From positions 496,001 through 560,000 of the forward strand of contig NZ_JABAIA010000001.1 of assembly GCF_012641275.1 (NCBI RefSeq): 64,000 nt of DNA, given 5' to 3'. The notes beneath the pieces are model-generated. The model made no database searches. It saw only the letters and a program-made list of their open reading frames with translations, and was not told the DNA's origin. Numbering within the stretch: position 1 is the stretch's first letter; every line of letters starts with the position of its first letter. This stretch comes from Chitinophaga varians. GTDB lineage: Bacteria > Bacteroidota > Bacteroidia > Chitinophagales > Chitinophagaceae. The position numbers were made by a program, and so were the translations under genes. Below, piece after piece: positions 53,600-62,457 of this stretch.

Positions 53600-54122
53600 A
53601 CTGATCGGCCTAATATTATTGCTATACTGCTTCTCCGCGAAGGCCGCCAATCCGGCAGAAGGTAAAAAACTGTTTCAGGCGCGCTGCGCCTCCTGTCATA
53701 ACGTGAATAAAAAACTGACCGGCCCCGCCCTTGCCGGGGTAGACCAGCGCCACAGCGAAGAATGGATCATCCGCTTTGTGAAAGCGTCCCAGAGTATGGT
53801 AAAAGCAGGTGATAAAGAAGCGTTGGCCGTATATAATGCCAATAACCAGGTAGCGATGCCGGACCATCCCGATCTTTCAGACGACATGATCCGCGACATC
53901 CTGGCCTATGTAAAAGAAGAAGCCGGAAAAGCGCCGCAGGCCGATGCAGCGCCTTTCTCCAGGCCAGGACAGAAAGAACCCAACCTGATGCCCCTCAGTA
54001 TCTATAATTTTCCTTTTATGATCGCCTACATCGTACTGGTGGTGATCATTGTGATCCTGTTGATATTCTTAGTCAATGTAAAAGGCTATGAGCATCACAT
54101 GGAAGAAAAAAAGAAAGAATAA
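53589..54122 (+). CDS. Membrane-anchored cytochrome c
   Basis: 177 residues. Signal peptide 1-20. Heme motif CASCH at 33-37, axial Met 90 in NNQVAMPDHPD. A C-terminal membrane helix at about 140-165 ends in a charged tail (GYEHHMEEKKKE). It probably feeds electrons to the ba3 oxidase from the membrane surface. Overlaps the SCO gene by 11 bases in a different frame, so it is coupled. Confidence 0.92.
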   Translation: MNSKLIGLILLLYCFSAKAANPAEGKKLFQARCASCHNVNKKLTGPALAGVDQRHSEEWIIRFVKASQSMVKAGDKEALAVYNANNQVAMPDHPDLSDDMIRDILAYVKEEAGKAPQADAAPFSRPGQKEPNLMPLSIYNFPFMIAYIVLVVIIVILLIFLVNVKGYEHHMEEKKKE

Positions 54123-54188
54123 AAAAGCTCCCGCTTCTTTCAGATGTATTGAAGCTGTTCATGGATGCCATCAACATGCCGCTGTAGC

Positions 54189-54770
54189 CTAGTTTTGCTT
54201 TCTTACGTATTTGGTGAGAATGACGATCAGCTGTCCTTCTATTTTCCCTTCAATCTGTTCTGTATTATCCTCCACTAGGCGGATGTTTTTCACCACCGTT
54301 CCCATTTTAGCATTCAGGGTAGAACCTTTTACATCGAGGGATTTGATAAGGGTCACGCTGTCTCCGTTTTGGAGCACGTTGCCATTACAATCGCGGTGCA
54401 GTTCCACGGCGTCGTCGTTATCATGATCGCCGGTAGCCTGTGCCCATGCCAGTGTTTCCTCATCAAGGTACAGCATGTCGAGGGCTTCCATGGCCCAGCT
54501 TTCTTTTTTCAGGCGGTGCAGCATGCGCCAGGACAGTACCTGGATGCCCGGCACTTCGCTCCACATGGCCGTGGTGAGACAGCTCCAGTGTTTGTTGTCC
54601 AGCTCGGCCTTGCGTTCAATCTGCGCGCGGCAGGTATGACAGATCAGCACGGTGCTGTCTGGGCCATCGCCGGAGCGGGGTGCCACGTCATACATTTTGA
54701 GATTGTCTGTAGAGCCGCACAACTCACATTGGTTGCCGCTTCTTTGCTGTAATTGTTCTTCCAGTTTCAT
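54189..54770 (-). CDS. yjdM: PhnA/YjdM family protein
   Basis: 193 residues. N-terminal zinc ribbon (CELCGS at 15-20, CHTCRA around 45) and the C-terminal PhnA domain (DCNGNVLQNGDSVTLIKSLDVKGS, then TVVKNIRLVEDN). YjdM proteins are linked historically to phosphonate use, but their role is not clear. Standalone on the minus strand. Confidence 0.9.
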   Translation of the reverse strand: MKLEEQLQQRSGNQCELCGSTDNLKMYDVAPRSGDGPDSTVLICHTCRAQIERKAELDNKHWSCLTTAMWSEVPGIQVLSWRMLHRLKKESWAMEALDMLYLDEETLAWAQATGDHDNDDAVELHRDCNGNVLQNGDSVTLIKSLDVKGSTLNAKMGTVVKNIRLVEDNTEQIEGKIEGQLIVILTKYVRKQN

Positions 54771-54993
54771 GATGCTTTCACTAAAAAATGCGGGCGAAGA
54801 TACTATTTTTTTACGGGTACAGCCTTTAGCAGCAGATTTTAACCGGGTACATGCTGTAAAATATCTCCCATTATGTATCCCGTTTCCCCTATTGGATGAG
54901 TAAGTGTTTCCGCATATCTATACCGCTACAGGCATTGGAAGCCGTTTGGCATCATGGCGTAGTCTTTGGGTTTATAAAACTAAAATCACGCTT

Positions 54994-55254
54994 ATGTTAT
55001 TTCCAACACCTACATCAACCATGCGGCGGAAACGCCCTTCCTTTTTACCGGGTGCAGCGATGCAGCGAGTGCCCGTGCCTACAGCCGCAGACCCGGGAAA
55101 CAATCCCGGCGAGGAGGACAGTGAAACAGTGGAAGACACTGATCCTGTACTGGATGAAGAGGACCTTGAAGAAAACAGTCTCTCCGATGAAGAGGCTGAC
55201 GATATTGAATGGGAACCTGGAGAAGAACAAGAGGGAAGTTCAGGAAATGCCTGA
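54994..55254 (+). CDS. Small very acidic protein
   Basis: 86 residues from the ATG at 54994, chosen over a longer frame from 54904 because the added part is not protein-like. The first third is basic (RRKRPSFLPG) and the last 40 residues are almost all Glu/Asp (EEDSETVEDTDPVLDEEDLE). No fold is predictable. It could be a histone-chaperone-like or RNA/protein-binding tail. Real status is likely but not certain. Confidence 0.45.
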   Translation: MLFPTPTSTMRRKRPSFLPGAAMQRVPVPTAADPGNNPGEEDSETVEDTDPVLDEEDLEENSLSDEEADDIEWEPGEEQEGSSGNA

Positions 55255-55303
55255 ACTACTGCTACTAACCTGTTAAATTTTTGTTTTTAATCATCCATCG
55301 ACC

Positions 55304-55817
55304 ATGTATACCTTAGGCATTAACGCTGCTTTCCACGATTCTGCCGCCTGTCTTGTAAAAGACGGGCAGCTGGTGGCGGCCGCGGAAGACGAACGTTTTA
55401 CGCACATAAAACATGGGAAAAGACCCATCCCATTCGCAGCCTACGAGTTGCCTTACCACGCTATCAACTATTGTTTGCAGTCAGCCGGGATTACATTACA
55501 CCAGGTTGATCATTTTGCTTACTCCTTTGACCCTTATTTACTGATGCCTGCCGGAACGGGGGAAGAAGCGGAAATTAACCTTCCGCTTTTCCCCGCCGGT
55601 AAAGAGATGCCGGAGAAATGGCTGTCACCGTGGGACCCGATCTTTTTGCAGGCCATTGCCAATGCGCCTGGTCAGCTGACAGACGGCTACCCACATCATC
55701 TGCAGCTTACGCGCATCAGCCAGGTAGACATGCCGCATTCGCTGGGCCTTCTTTATGAAAAAATAACCGCCCACCTTGTTTTTTACATTCATCAGATGAA
55801 TAAAAAGTGATGGCGCG
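55304..55817 (+). pseudogene. Decayed carbamoyltransferase (NodU/CmcH family)
   Basis: The start is intact and typical: TLGINAAFHDSAACLV, AAAEDERF, HGKRPIPF, then PYHAINYC, FAYSFDPYL and DGYPHHLQ. Family members run to about 550-600 residues. After HHLQ the next piece (ISQVDMPHSLGLLYEKIT) corresponds to a part normally tens of residues further on, so the segment with the catalytic His is missing. The frame ends at 55810. In the next frame, across the T6 run at 55779-55784, HSSDE, a stop in place of Tyr, and KVMA appear, as in the family. It carries an internal deletion, a frameshift, a stop and a missing 3' part. Confidence 0.88.
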
Positions 55818-55911
55818 GAAGAGGACCGATCCTTTCCTCTCGGTGTACTGGCATATTTACGGCATGATTAGATATCGCTCATTTTTTATGTAACCATTAA
55901 CATCCACCGCC

Positions 55912-56931
55912 ATGTTACAAGATGTGCAACGAATTATCATACTGAGGGCCCTGAAACTGGGCGACCTTTTATGCACTGTTCCCGCATTCAGGGCCTTACG
56001 GCTCGCGTATCCGCGGGCGCATATCACCCTCGCCGGACTACCATGGGCTGCCATCTTCAGGGAACGTTTTTCCCATTATATCGATGACCTGGTCATATTT
56101 CCCGGCTTTGCCGGTTTGCCGGAAAAGGAACCTGACACCTTTGCTTTTGCCGCTTTCATGCAAAAGCAACGGCAGACGCATTATGACCTGGCGCTGCAAA
56201 TGCAGGGCGACGGCACCATCATCAATGATATTGTAATGCAATGGAATGCCAGGTATACTGCGGGTTTCATGCCTGCCGGAGAGAGACCGCCGTCATCCCT
56301 GTTCACAACTTATCCGGAAGACCTGCATGAGATCAACCGGCATCTGCATTTGCTGGAACATATAGGTGTTCCGGTCCCCAATACCATGTTGGAATTTCCA
56401 CTGACCTCCGCGGACAAACGGGCCTTTGAAGCCCTGGCGCTGCCTGCTGGCGACTACGAATATGTTTGCATACATCCCGGCGCCAGCGTGCCGGAGCGGC
56501 AATGGCCAGCAGCTTACTTTGCCGCTATAGCCGATTACCTCGCCAGTGAGGGTTGGAAAATTGTGCTCACCGGCACTGCACAGGAAAAAAACCTTACCGC
56601 GGAAGTAAAGCGTTATATGCGGTTTCCGGCCATAGACCTGGCCGGTGGTACTTCTCTGGGTTGTATGGCACAACTGATCAGAAGCAGCCGCGCGCTGATA
56701 TGCAACTGTACCGGCGTGTCCCATATTGCCGCAGCCACCGCTACGCCGAGCCTGGTGATCAGTATGGACGGAGAACCGCACCGGTGGGCACCACTGCTTC
56801 AGCATCTTCATTGCACGATCGACTGGACGCGGCAGCCTTCCATGGAATACATCTACCATCGGTGCGATGAATTATTAGGTCGCACCACTTACAGGCAACC
56901 GACTGCCAGGCCAGTTGTAACGCCTTGCTGA
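55912..56931 (+). CDS. Glycosyltransferase family 9 (heptosyltransferase-like)
   Basis: 339 residues. GT9 blocks: RIIILRALKLGDLLCTVPAFRAL at the N-terminus, CIHPGASVPERQWP (ADP-sugar site) near 180, VLTGTAQEKNL, and the C-terminal CNCTGVSHIAAATATP. It transfers a heptose or related sugar in the inner membrane/cytoplasm, normally for lipopolysaccharide or secondary-product glycans. Carbamoyltransferases of the NodU type often sit beside such genes, and the remnant just upstream fits that. The last dozen residues may be altered by the junction downstream. Confidence 0.9.
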   Translation: MLQDVQRIIILRALKLGDLLCTVPAFRALRLAYPRAHITLAGLPWAAIFRERFSHYIDDLVIFPGFAGLPEKEPDTFAFAAFMQKQRQTHYDLALQMQGDGTIINDIVMQWNARYTAGFMPAGERPPSSLFTTYPEDLHEINRHLHLLEHIGVPVPNTMLEFPLTSADKRAFEALALPAGDYEYVCIHPGASVPERQWPAAYFAAIADYLASEGWKIVLTGTAQEKNLTAEVKRYMRFPAIDLAGGTSLGCMAQLIRSSRALICNCTGVSHIAAATATPSLVISMDGEPHRWAPLLQHLHCTIDWTRQPSMEYIYHRCDELLGRTTYRQPTARPVVTPC

Positions 56932-57251
56932 CCGCGTGCAGCACATTTTCCACGGTGGCTTCCGGCATGGTTACACGGGCAGACCATTTTCTTTTTGGCC
57001 TGGATACTTTTTTCTTCGTTGCCATAAATATGTTTTTATAACCGGGCTCAAAAAAAATGCCCTGACTGCAACTGCCGGCTCCGCCGGCAGCGGGCTAATC
57101 CTTTGTACCGCTTTTCTGCCAACACAATTTAAACCGCACATATCAAAAAGACTTTTTATCTTTCAGTACACGAGAACACAATACGGTAGTAAAAGCCCTT
57201 CCCCTGTAGACGAACGCTCCTCTTCTGAAACCCTGGTCGCACCTCATAGAT
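56932..57251. other. Intergenic region with a possible gene fragment and a GC hairpin
   Basis: About 320 bases. On the minus strand an ATG at 57025 opens a frame that begins MATKKKVSRPKRKWSARVT, a start like small Bacteroidota proteins (DUF3175-like), but similarity is lost after about 19 residues and the frame runs into the GT9 gene. A GC-rich hairpin ctgccggc/gccggcag lies at 57072-57090 without a T-tract. The promoter of the propeller gene should lie in the right part; tatctttc near 57160 is one base off the -7 consensus. Confidence 0.4.
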
Positions 57252-58181
57252 ATGGTTACACATATACCACTGCTACGTACACTGACAGGCATTGCTGCTA
57301 TTTTCCTGTATGCCGGCCACAGTCGGGCACAGGCACAGGCACAGGCCCCTGCCCATGTACACAGTTCCCTGGAAGTCATTGATGTGGGCACCGGCAAGCG
57401 CACCGTTGTATATTCCGAGGCCACGCTGCTGGAATCGCCCAATTGGTCGAAAGACGGCCGTTACCTGCTGTTCAACAAAAAGGGCAGGTTATACCGGTAC
57501 TGGCTAAACGACCGGGTCACTGACGAATTGCCGTTTGACAGCACCTTACAGGCCAACAACGATCATGGCTTCTCTCCGGACGGTTCGCAGCTGGCCGTCA
57601 GCAGCGGCGCCAACGGCTCCCATGTTTTCACCGCGCCTGCCGAAGGAGGGCCCCTGCAACAGCTCACCCGTCAATCGCCCTCCTACTGGCACAGCTGGAG
57701 CCCCGATGGCAGCACCCTTGCCTTTGTAGGGCTTCGCAACGGCGATTTCGACATCTATACCGTTCCCGCAGGCGGCGGCCCCGAAAAGAGGCTCACCCGC
57801 GAAAAAGGACTGGATGACGGGCCAGACTACGCTCCTGACGGCCAGCATATTTACTTCAACTCCTATCGTACCGGCCGGATGCAGATCTGGCGAATGAAGG
57901 CCGATGGCAGCGACCCTGAGCAGCTCACAGATGACCGTTACGCCAACTGGTTCCCGCATCCGTCGCCCAACGGGAAATTGGTCGTATTCCTCAGTTTCAT
58001 GGACGACCAGCAGCAGGAACATCCTTTCGGAAAAAACGTGCAGCTTCGTTTGCTCGACATCGTTAGTCAGACCGTCCGTGATTTAACGCCGGTTTTCTTT
58101 GGCGGACAAGGCACAATCAATGTACCTTCGTGGTCTCCCGATGGACGACGGCTCGCTTTTGTATCTTACCGGATACCCTGA
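57252..58181 (+). CDS. Secreted TolB-like beta-propeller protein
   Basis: 309 residues with a signal peptide (1-26; its end contains tandem Ala-Gln from a repeated hexamer). At least five PD40 repeats: ESPNWSKDGRYLLF, DHGFSPDGSQLAV, YWHSWSPDGSTLAFVG, DGPDYAPDGQHIYFNS, WFPHPSPNGKLVVFLS and VPSWSPDGRRLAFVS. It is a periplasmic or extracellular six- or seven-blade propeller with no enzyme domain attached. It lies 33 bases before bglX on the same strand and may bind the glycan it cleaves. Confidence 0.85.
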   Translation: MVTHIPLLRTLTGIAAIFLYAGHSRAQAQAQAPAHVHSSLEVIDVGTGKRTVVYSEATLLESPNWSKDGRYLLFNKKGRLYRYWLNDRVTDELPFDSTLQANNDHGFSPDGSQLAVSSGANGSHVFTAPAEGGPLQQLTRQSPSYWHSWSPDGSTLAFVGLRNGDFDIYTVPAGGGPEKRLTREKGLDDGPDYAPDGQHIYFNSYRTGRMQIWRMKADGSDPEQLTDDRYANWFPHPSPNGKLVVFLSFMDDQQQEHPFGKNVQLRLLDIVSQTVRDLTPVFFGGQGTINVPSWSPDGRRLAFVSYRIP

Positions 58182-58214
58182 AATGCCCCGCCAACGGGCC
58201 TTAAAATACACGAG

Positions 58215-60485
58215 ATGAAGAAGCTACTAATTGGACTACTACTGGTAGTCGCCACGGAAACACACGCACAGGACGCCAAAATGAACGCCTTTGTCAGCAA
58301 TCTGATGGGCAAAATGACTTTAGAGGAAAAAATCGGCCAGCTCAACCTCGTAGTGCCGGGAGGCGGTACCGTTACCGGCTCGGTAGTCAGCCAGGGAGTG
58401 GATGACAATATCCGCAAAGGCAATGTAGGCGGCCTCTTTGGCATCACCGGCCCGGAAAAGATCCGCAAGATACAGGACATCGCCGTTAAAAATTCAAGGC
58501 TGCACATCCCGTTGATATTCGGGCTGGACATTATCCACGGACATAAAACCATCTTCCCCATTCCGCTGGGCCTCTCCGCCTCCTGGGACATGGGACTGAT
58601 TGAACGCAGCGCCCGCATCGCTGCGCTGGAAGGCACTGCCGACGGTCTCTCCTGGGCCTACTCCCCTATGGTCGATATCTCCCGCGATCCCAGATGGGGC
58701 CGCATAGCCGAAGGTTCCGGTGAAGACCCTTATCTTGGCTCACGCATAGCCGAAGCCATGGTAAGAGGTTACCAGGGCAAAGACTATAGCCAGGGCAATA
58801 CCCTCATGGCCTGCGTGAAACACTTCGCCCTCTATGGCGCTGCTGAAGGCGGCCGCGACTACAACTCCGTAGACATGAGCCGCATCAAAATGTACCAGTA
58901 CTACCTTCCTCCGTATAAAGCCGCTATCGACGCAGGCGTTGGCAGCATCATGACTTCTTTCAATGATATCGACGCCGTGCCCGCCACCGGCAACAAATGG
59001 CTGCTCACCGACCTGCTCCGCAAACAATGGGGCTTCAAGGGCCTCGTCGTAAGTGACTACACCGCTGTCAATGAAATGATGGCCCATGGCCTCGGCGACC
59101 TGCAAGCCGTATCTGCGCTGGCCCTTAAGGCCGGCCTGGATATGGACATGGTAGGCGAAGGTTTCCTGACCACCCTGAAAAAATCATTACAGGAAGGTAA
59201 AGTGACCCTGCAGGACATCAACAACGCCTGCCGCCGCGTGCTGGAAACCAAATATAAACTGGGCCTCTTCGATGACCCTTACCGTTATATCCGGGAAGAC
59301 CGTTCGGCCAAAGAAATCCTGACGCCGGCCAACAGGGCCGTTGCCCGCGAAACAGCCGCCCGCTCTTTTGTGCTGCTGAAAAACGACCGGCAAACGCTGC
59401 CCCTCGCTGCTAAAGGCACCATCGCTCTCATAGGCCCGCTGGCTGACAGCAAAAACAATATGCTGGGCACCTGGGCCGTATCCGGCGACCTGCAACAGGC
59501 CGTTACCGTTCGCGAAGGTATCCGCAACGTAGTGGGCGACAGCGTGAAAATATTATATGCCAAAGGCGCCAACCTCACCGATGACACCACCCTCGCCAAA
59601 AACGTGAACGTGTTCGGTCCCCGCGCGGAAATAGACAGCCGCAGCCCGGATCAGCTGCTGCATGAAGCATTCAACGTTGTCCAGAAAGCCGATGTAGTGG
59701 TGGCCGTATTAGGCGAAGCTTCCGAAATGAGCGGTGAAAGCGCCAGCCGCAGCAACCTCGACATTCCCGAAAGTCAGCGCACGCTGCTCAAAGCACTCGT
59801 TAAAAGCGGCAAACCCGTAGTACTGGTGCTCATGAACGGCCGCCCGATGACCATTTCCTGGGAAGATGCCAACGTGACCGCCATCCTCGATGCATGGTTC
59901 CCCGGCACCGAAGCTGGCAACGCCATCGCCGACGTACTGTTTGGCCGCTACAATCCGTCCGGGAAAATCACGGCCAGCTTCCCCCGTAACGTAGGCCAGA
60001 TACCGGTGTTCTATAATCATAAACATACCGGCCGCCCACTGGAAGGCACCGCCTTCCAGAAATTCAAATCCGATTACCTCGATGTTCCCAATACGCCCCT
60101 GTACCCGTTCGGCTATGGCCTCAGCTATACCACCTTCTCCTACAGTGACGTAAAAGTGAGCAAACAAAACCCCGCCGGTAATGAAACCATCACCGCCAGC
60201 GTTACCGTTACCAACACCGGTAAATATGCAGGGGAAGAAGTGGTGCAGCTCTACCTCACCGACCCGGTAGCCTCTGTCACCCGCTCTGTACAAGACCTCA
60301 TCGGGTTCCGTAAAATATCCCTGCAACCCGGCGAAAGCAAGGAAGTCAGCTTCAATATTTCTACACAAGACCTGAAATTCTATAACAGCGACCTGCAATA
60401 CGTCTGGGAGCCCGGCGAATTCATCATCCGCATTGGTACCAATTCTGCAGAGACGAAATCAGCAACGATCACGTGGAGAAAATAA
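58215..60485 (+). CDS. bglX: Beta-glucosidase BglX (GH3)
   Basis: 756 residues with a signal peptide (1-18). GH3 N-terminal barrel with the nucleophile Asp in GLVVSDYTAV (about residue 283), the conserved KHFALYGAAEGGRDYN, a C-terminal sandwich (VVVAVLGEASEMSGESASRSNLDIP), and a fibronectin-III-like domain from about 660 (ITASVTVTNTGKYAGEEVVQLY). It removes beta-linked glucose from oligosaccharides in the periplasm. Paired with the propeller gene. A strong terminator follows. Confidence 0.95.
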   Translation: MKKLLIGLLLVVATETHAQDAKMNAFVSNLMGKMTLEEKIGQLNLVVPGGGTVTGSVVSQGVDDNIRKGNVGGLFGITGPEKIRKIQDIAVKNSRLHIPLIFGLDIIHGHKTIFPIPLGLSASWDMGLIERSARIAALEGTADGLSWAYSPMVDISRDPRWGRIAEGSGEDPYLGSRIAEAMVRGYQGKDYSQGNTLMACVKHFALYGAAEGGRDYNSVDMSRIKMYQYYLPPYKAAIDAGVGSIMTSFNDIDAVPATGNKWLLTDLLRKQWGFKGLVVSDYTAVNEMMAHGLGDLQAVSALALKAGLDMDMVGEGFLTTLKKSLQEGKVTLQDINNACRRVLETKYKLGLFDDPYRYIREDRSAKEILTPANRAVARETAARSFVLLKNDRQTLPLAAKGTIALIGPLADSKNNMLGTWAVSGDLQQAVTVREGIRNVVGDSVKILYAKGANLTDDTTLAKNVNVFGPRAEIDSRSPDQLLHEAFNVVQKADVVVAVLGEASEMSGESASRSNLDIPESQRTLLKALVKSGKPVVLVLMNGRPMTISWEDANVTAILDAWFPGTEAGNAIADVLFGRYNPSGKITASFPRNVGQIPVFYNHKHTGRPLEGTAFQKFKSDYLDVPNTPLYPFGYGLSYTTFSYSDVKVSKQNPAGNETITASVTVTNTGKYAGEEVVQLYLTDPVASVTRSVQDLIGFRKISLQPGESKEVSFNISTQDLKFYNSDLQYVWEPGEFIIRIGTNSAETKSATITWRK

Positions 60486-60566
60486 TTTTGCAACTACTAC
60501 GCGATAACATCTGCCTATTATATTATTCGCAGGAGATGTAAAAAAATCACAACAGAAATAAAAAAA

Positions 60567-60605
60567 TAAAAACAGCCATGGATTCAACATCCATGGCTGT
60601 TTTTA
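60567..60605. terminator. Intrinsic terminator between bglX and the convergent SDR gene
   Basis: Sixteen-base arms taaaaacagccatgga / tccatggctgttttta around a 7-base loop, with an A-run on the left and a T-run on the right, so it can work in both directions. Confidence 0.9.
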
Positions 60606-60662
60606 TTATTCATCCACCCACTCAGGGGCATCAGCAACAATCACATCTGCCGGCGGTCATGG

Positions 60663-61427
60663 TCACAGGTGAATACCACCGGACACTTCTATCCGCTGGC
60701 CATTAATCCAACGGCCATCTTCGGTGAGCAGGAACGCCACCACACCGCCAATATCTTCCGGTAACCCCACCCGGCCCAACGCTGTGGCGGCCGCTATGGT
60801 TTTATTGATTTCAGGCGTGTCCCTTACATGACCACCACCGAAATCTGTCTCGATAGCGCCCGGAGCCACTACATTGACACCTATGCCACGCGGCCCCAAC
60901 TCTTTGGCCAGGTAACGTGTCAGCGTATCAACAGCGCTTTTCATGGAACCATAAGCGGAACTGCCGGGATAGGAAAACCGCGCCAGACCGGAGGAAATAT
61001 TGATAATCCTGCCACCATCGTTCAGCAATGCCAACGCCTGCTGCGTCAGGAAGAAAACACCTTTGTAATGGATGTTCATCACGGCGTCAAACTCCTCCTC
61101 GGTTGTTTCGGCAAACGGCTTATATAATGCGGTACCGGCATTGTTCACCAGGAAATCAAAATGGTCTGTCTGAAAAGTATCCTTCAACACGGTTTTCAAC
61201 CGTTGAAAAAAATCCGGAAAACCCTTGATATTGCCGGCTTCCAGCTGCAGCGCCGCCGCCTTGCCGCCTTTTCCTTCAATGGCTTTGATCACCGCATCAG
61301 CCTCATCTTTACGGCTATGGTAGGTAATCACTACGTCTATACCTTTTTCTGCGACACGCAGGGCCATATTCCTGCCCAGTCCACGACTGCCGCCTGTTAT
61401 CAGTGCTATTTTTTTATGAGATGCCAT
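60663..61427 (-). CDS. SDR family oxidoreductase
   Basis: 254 residues. Complete classical SDR set: TGGSRGLG at 11-18, NNAG near 93, catalytic Ser in INISSG, YGSMK (Tyr-x3-Lys), and PGAIETDFGGG. The C-terminal RWINGQRIEVSGGIHL is typical of reductases of this family. It is an NAD(P)-dependent alcohol/ketone oxidoreductase. The divergent AraC-type regulator likely controls it. Confidence 0.93.
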   Translation of the reverse strand: MASHKKIALITGGSRGLGRNMALRVAEKGIDVVITYHSRKDEADAVIKAIEGKGGKAAALQLEAGNIKGFPDFFQRLKTVLKDTFQTDHFDFLVNNAGTALYKPFAETTEEEFDAVMNIHYKGVFFLTQQALALLNDGGRIINISSGLARFSYPGSSAYGSMKSAVDTLTRYLAKELGPRGIGVNVVAPGAIETDFGGGHVRDTPEINKTIAAATALGRVGLPEDIGGVVAFLLTEDGRWINGQRIEVSGGIHL

Positions 61428-61452
61428 AAATGAAATATTGTTTTTGATATTA

Positions 61453-61460
61453 CAAAGGTA
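61453..61460 (-). promoter_or_regulatory. TAnnTTTG -7 element of the SDR gene
   Basis: TACCTTTG on the minus strand, 25 bases before the ATG at 61427. Confidence 0.45.
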
Positions 61461-61532
61461 AACCCGCTATTGTTGCGGCTGGTTGTGTGTATCAATCCAT
61501 TGTTTGCAAAATTCAAATCAGCGGTCTTTTTG

Positions 61533-61540
61533 TACCTTTG
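61533..61540 (+). promoter_or_regulatory. TAnnTTTG -7 element of the AraC-type gene
   Basis: TACCTTTG, 17 to 23 bases before the candidate starts at 61558 and 61564. The same octamer serves the divergent SDR gene 73 bases away. Confidence 0.45.
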
Positions 61541-61563
61541 ACCAGTGCAAATCCGACATGATT

Positions 61564-62457
61564 ATGGATATCAGTACACTGGAAGATTTTTACAGGGAGA
61601 CAGAGAAACAACAACCGGCAGACGCCGGCAAAGAAATAGGCCACTTTAATGTGTTTAATACCGCGGAGGTCAGCAAACAGGGCGTGATGCCCTACAACCG
61701 GCGCACCTATTACAAAATCAGTCTCATTAGCGGGAAAAACCGCGCGGAATATGCGGACAAGATCATCCCGGTAGAAAAAAACGCCCTGCTGTTTGCCACT
61801 CCACGAATACCCTACAACTGGGTACCACTGGAGGAAGAACAAAATGGCTGCTTCTGTATTTTTAATGCTGAATTCCTCACCCGCATGAAAAGCGGCGTGA
61901 TACTGGAAGAGCTGCCTATCTACCGCCCGGGAGGCGTGCCGGTGTTCCAGGTTTCCGATGAAGAAGCTACGGAAATACTGGCCATCTTCAGAAAAATGCA
62001 AAAAGAACTCACTTCCGACTATCTCTACAAATACGACCTGCTGCGCAACTATGTCATGGAACTCATCCACTACGGCCAGAAACTGCAGCCTGTCGCCGTG
62101 CTAAACCCCTCGCACAATGCGGCGGCAAGAGTATCGTCACTATTTATGGAATTGCTGGAACGCCAGTTCCCGGTGGCTTCTCCGCAGCACAGAATAAGCC
62201 TCCGCACGGCGAAAGATTACGCCGGGCAACTGGCGGTACATGTTAATCATCTCAACAAAGTATTAAAGGACCAAACCGGTAAAACCACCACGGAACTGAT
62301 CAGCAACAGAATATTACAGGAAGCTAAAATACTGCTGAAACAAACCGACTGGAGCATCTCCGAGATCGCTTACAGCCTGGGCTTCGAAGAGCTGGCGCAT
62401 TTCTCCAATTTCTTCCGGAAACAAACATCTGTGGCGCCCAACACTTTCAGAGGATAG
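61564..62457 (+). CDS. AraC family transcriptional regulator
   Basis: 297 residues from the ATG at 61564 (61558 also possible); the longer frame from 61483 would cross the -7 element. N-terminal cupin-like region about 20-130 (YYKISLISGK...PYNWVPLEEEQNGCFCIF). C-terminal AraC domain about 205-295 (YAGQLAVHVNHLNKVLKDQTGKTTTELI; WSISEIAYSLGFEELAHFSNFFRK). It likely controls the divergent SDR gene. The stop abuts the stop of the convergent oxidoreductase gene. Confidence 0.92.
   Translation: MDISTLEDFYRETEKQQPADAGKEIGHFNVFNTAEVSKQGVMPYNRRTYYKISLISGKNRAEYADKIIPVEKNALLFATPRIPYNWVPLEEEQNGCFCIFNAEFLTRMKSGVILEELPIYRPGGVPVFQVSDEEATEILAIFRKMQKELTSDYLYKYDLLRNYVMELIHYGQKLQPVAVLNPSHNAAARVSSLFMELLERQFPVASPQHRISLRTAKDYAGQLAVHVNHLNKVLKDQTGKTTTELISNRILQEAKILLKQTDWSISEIAYSLGFEELAHFSNFFRKQTSVAPNTFRG

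Noticed and set aside
59709..60398. 229-residue minus-strand frame inside bglX
   Set aside because: Antisense shadow of a strongly recognised GH3 gene.
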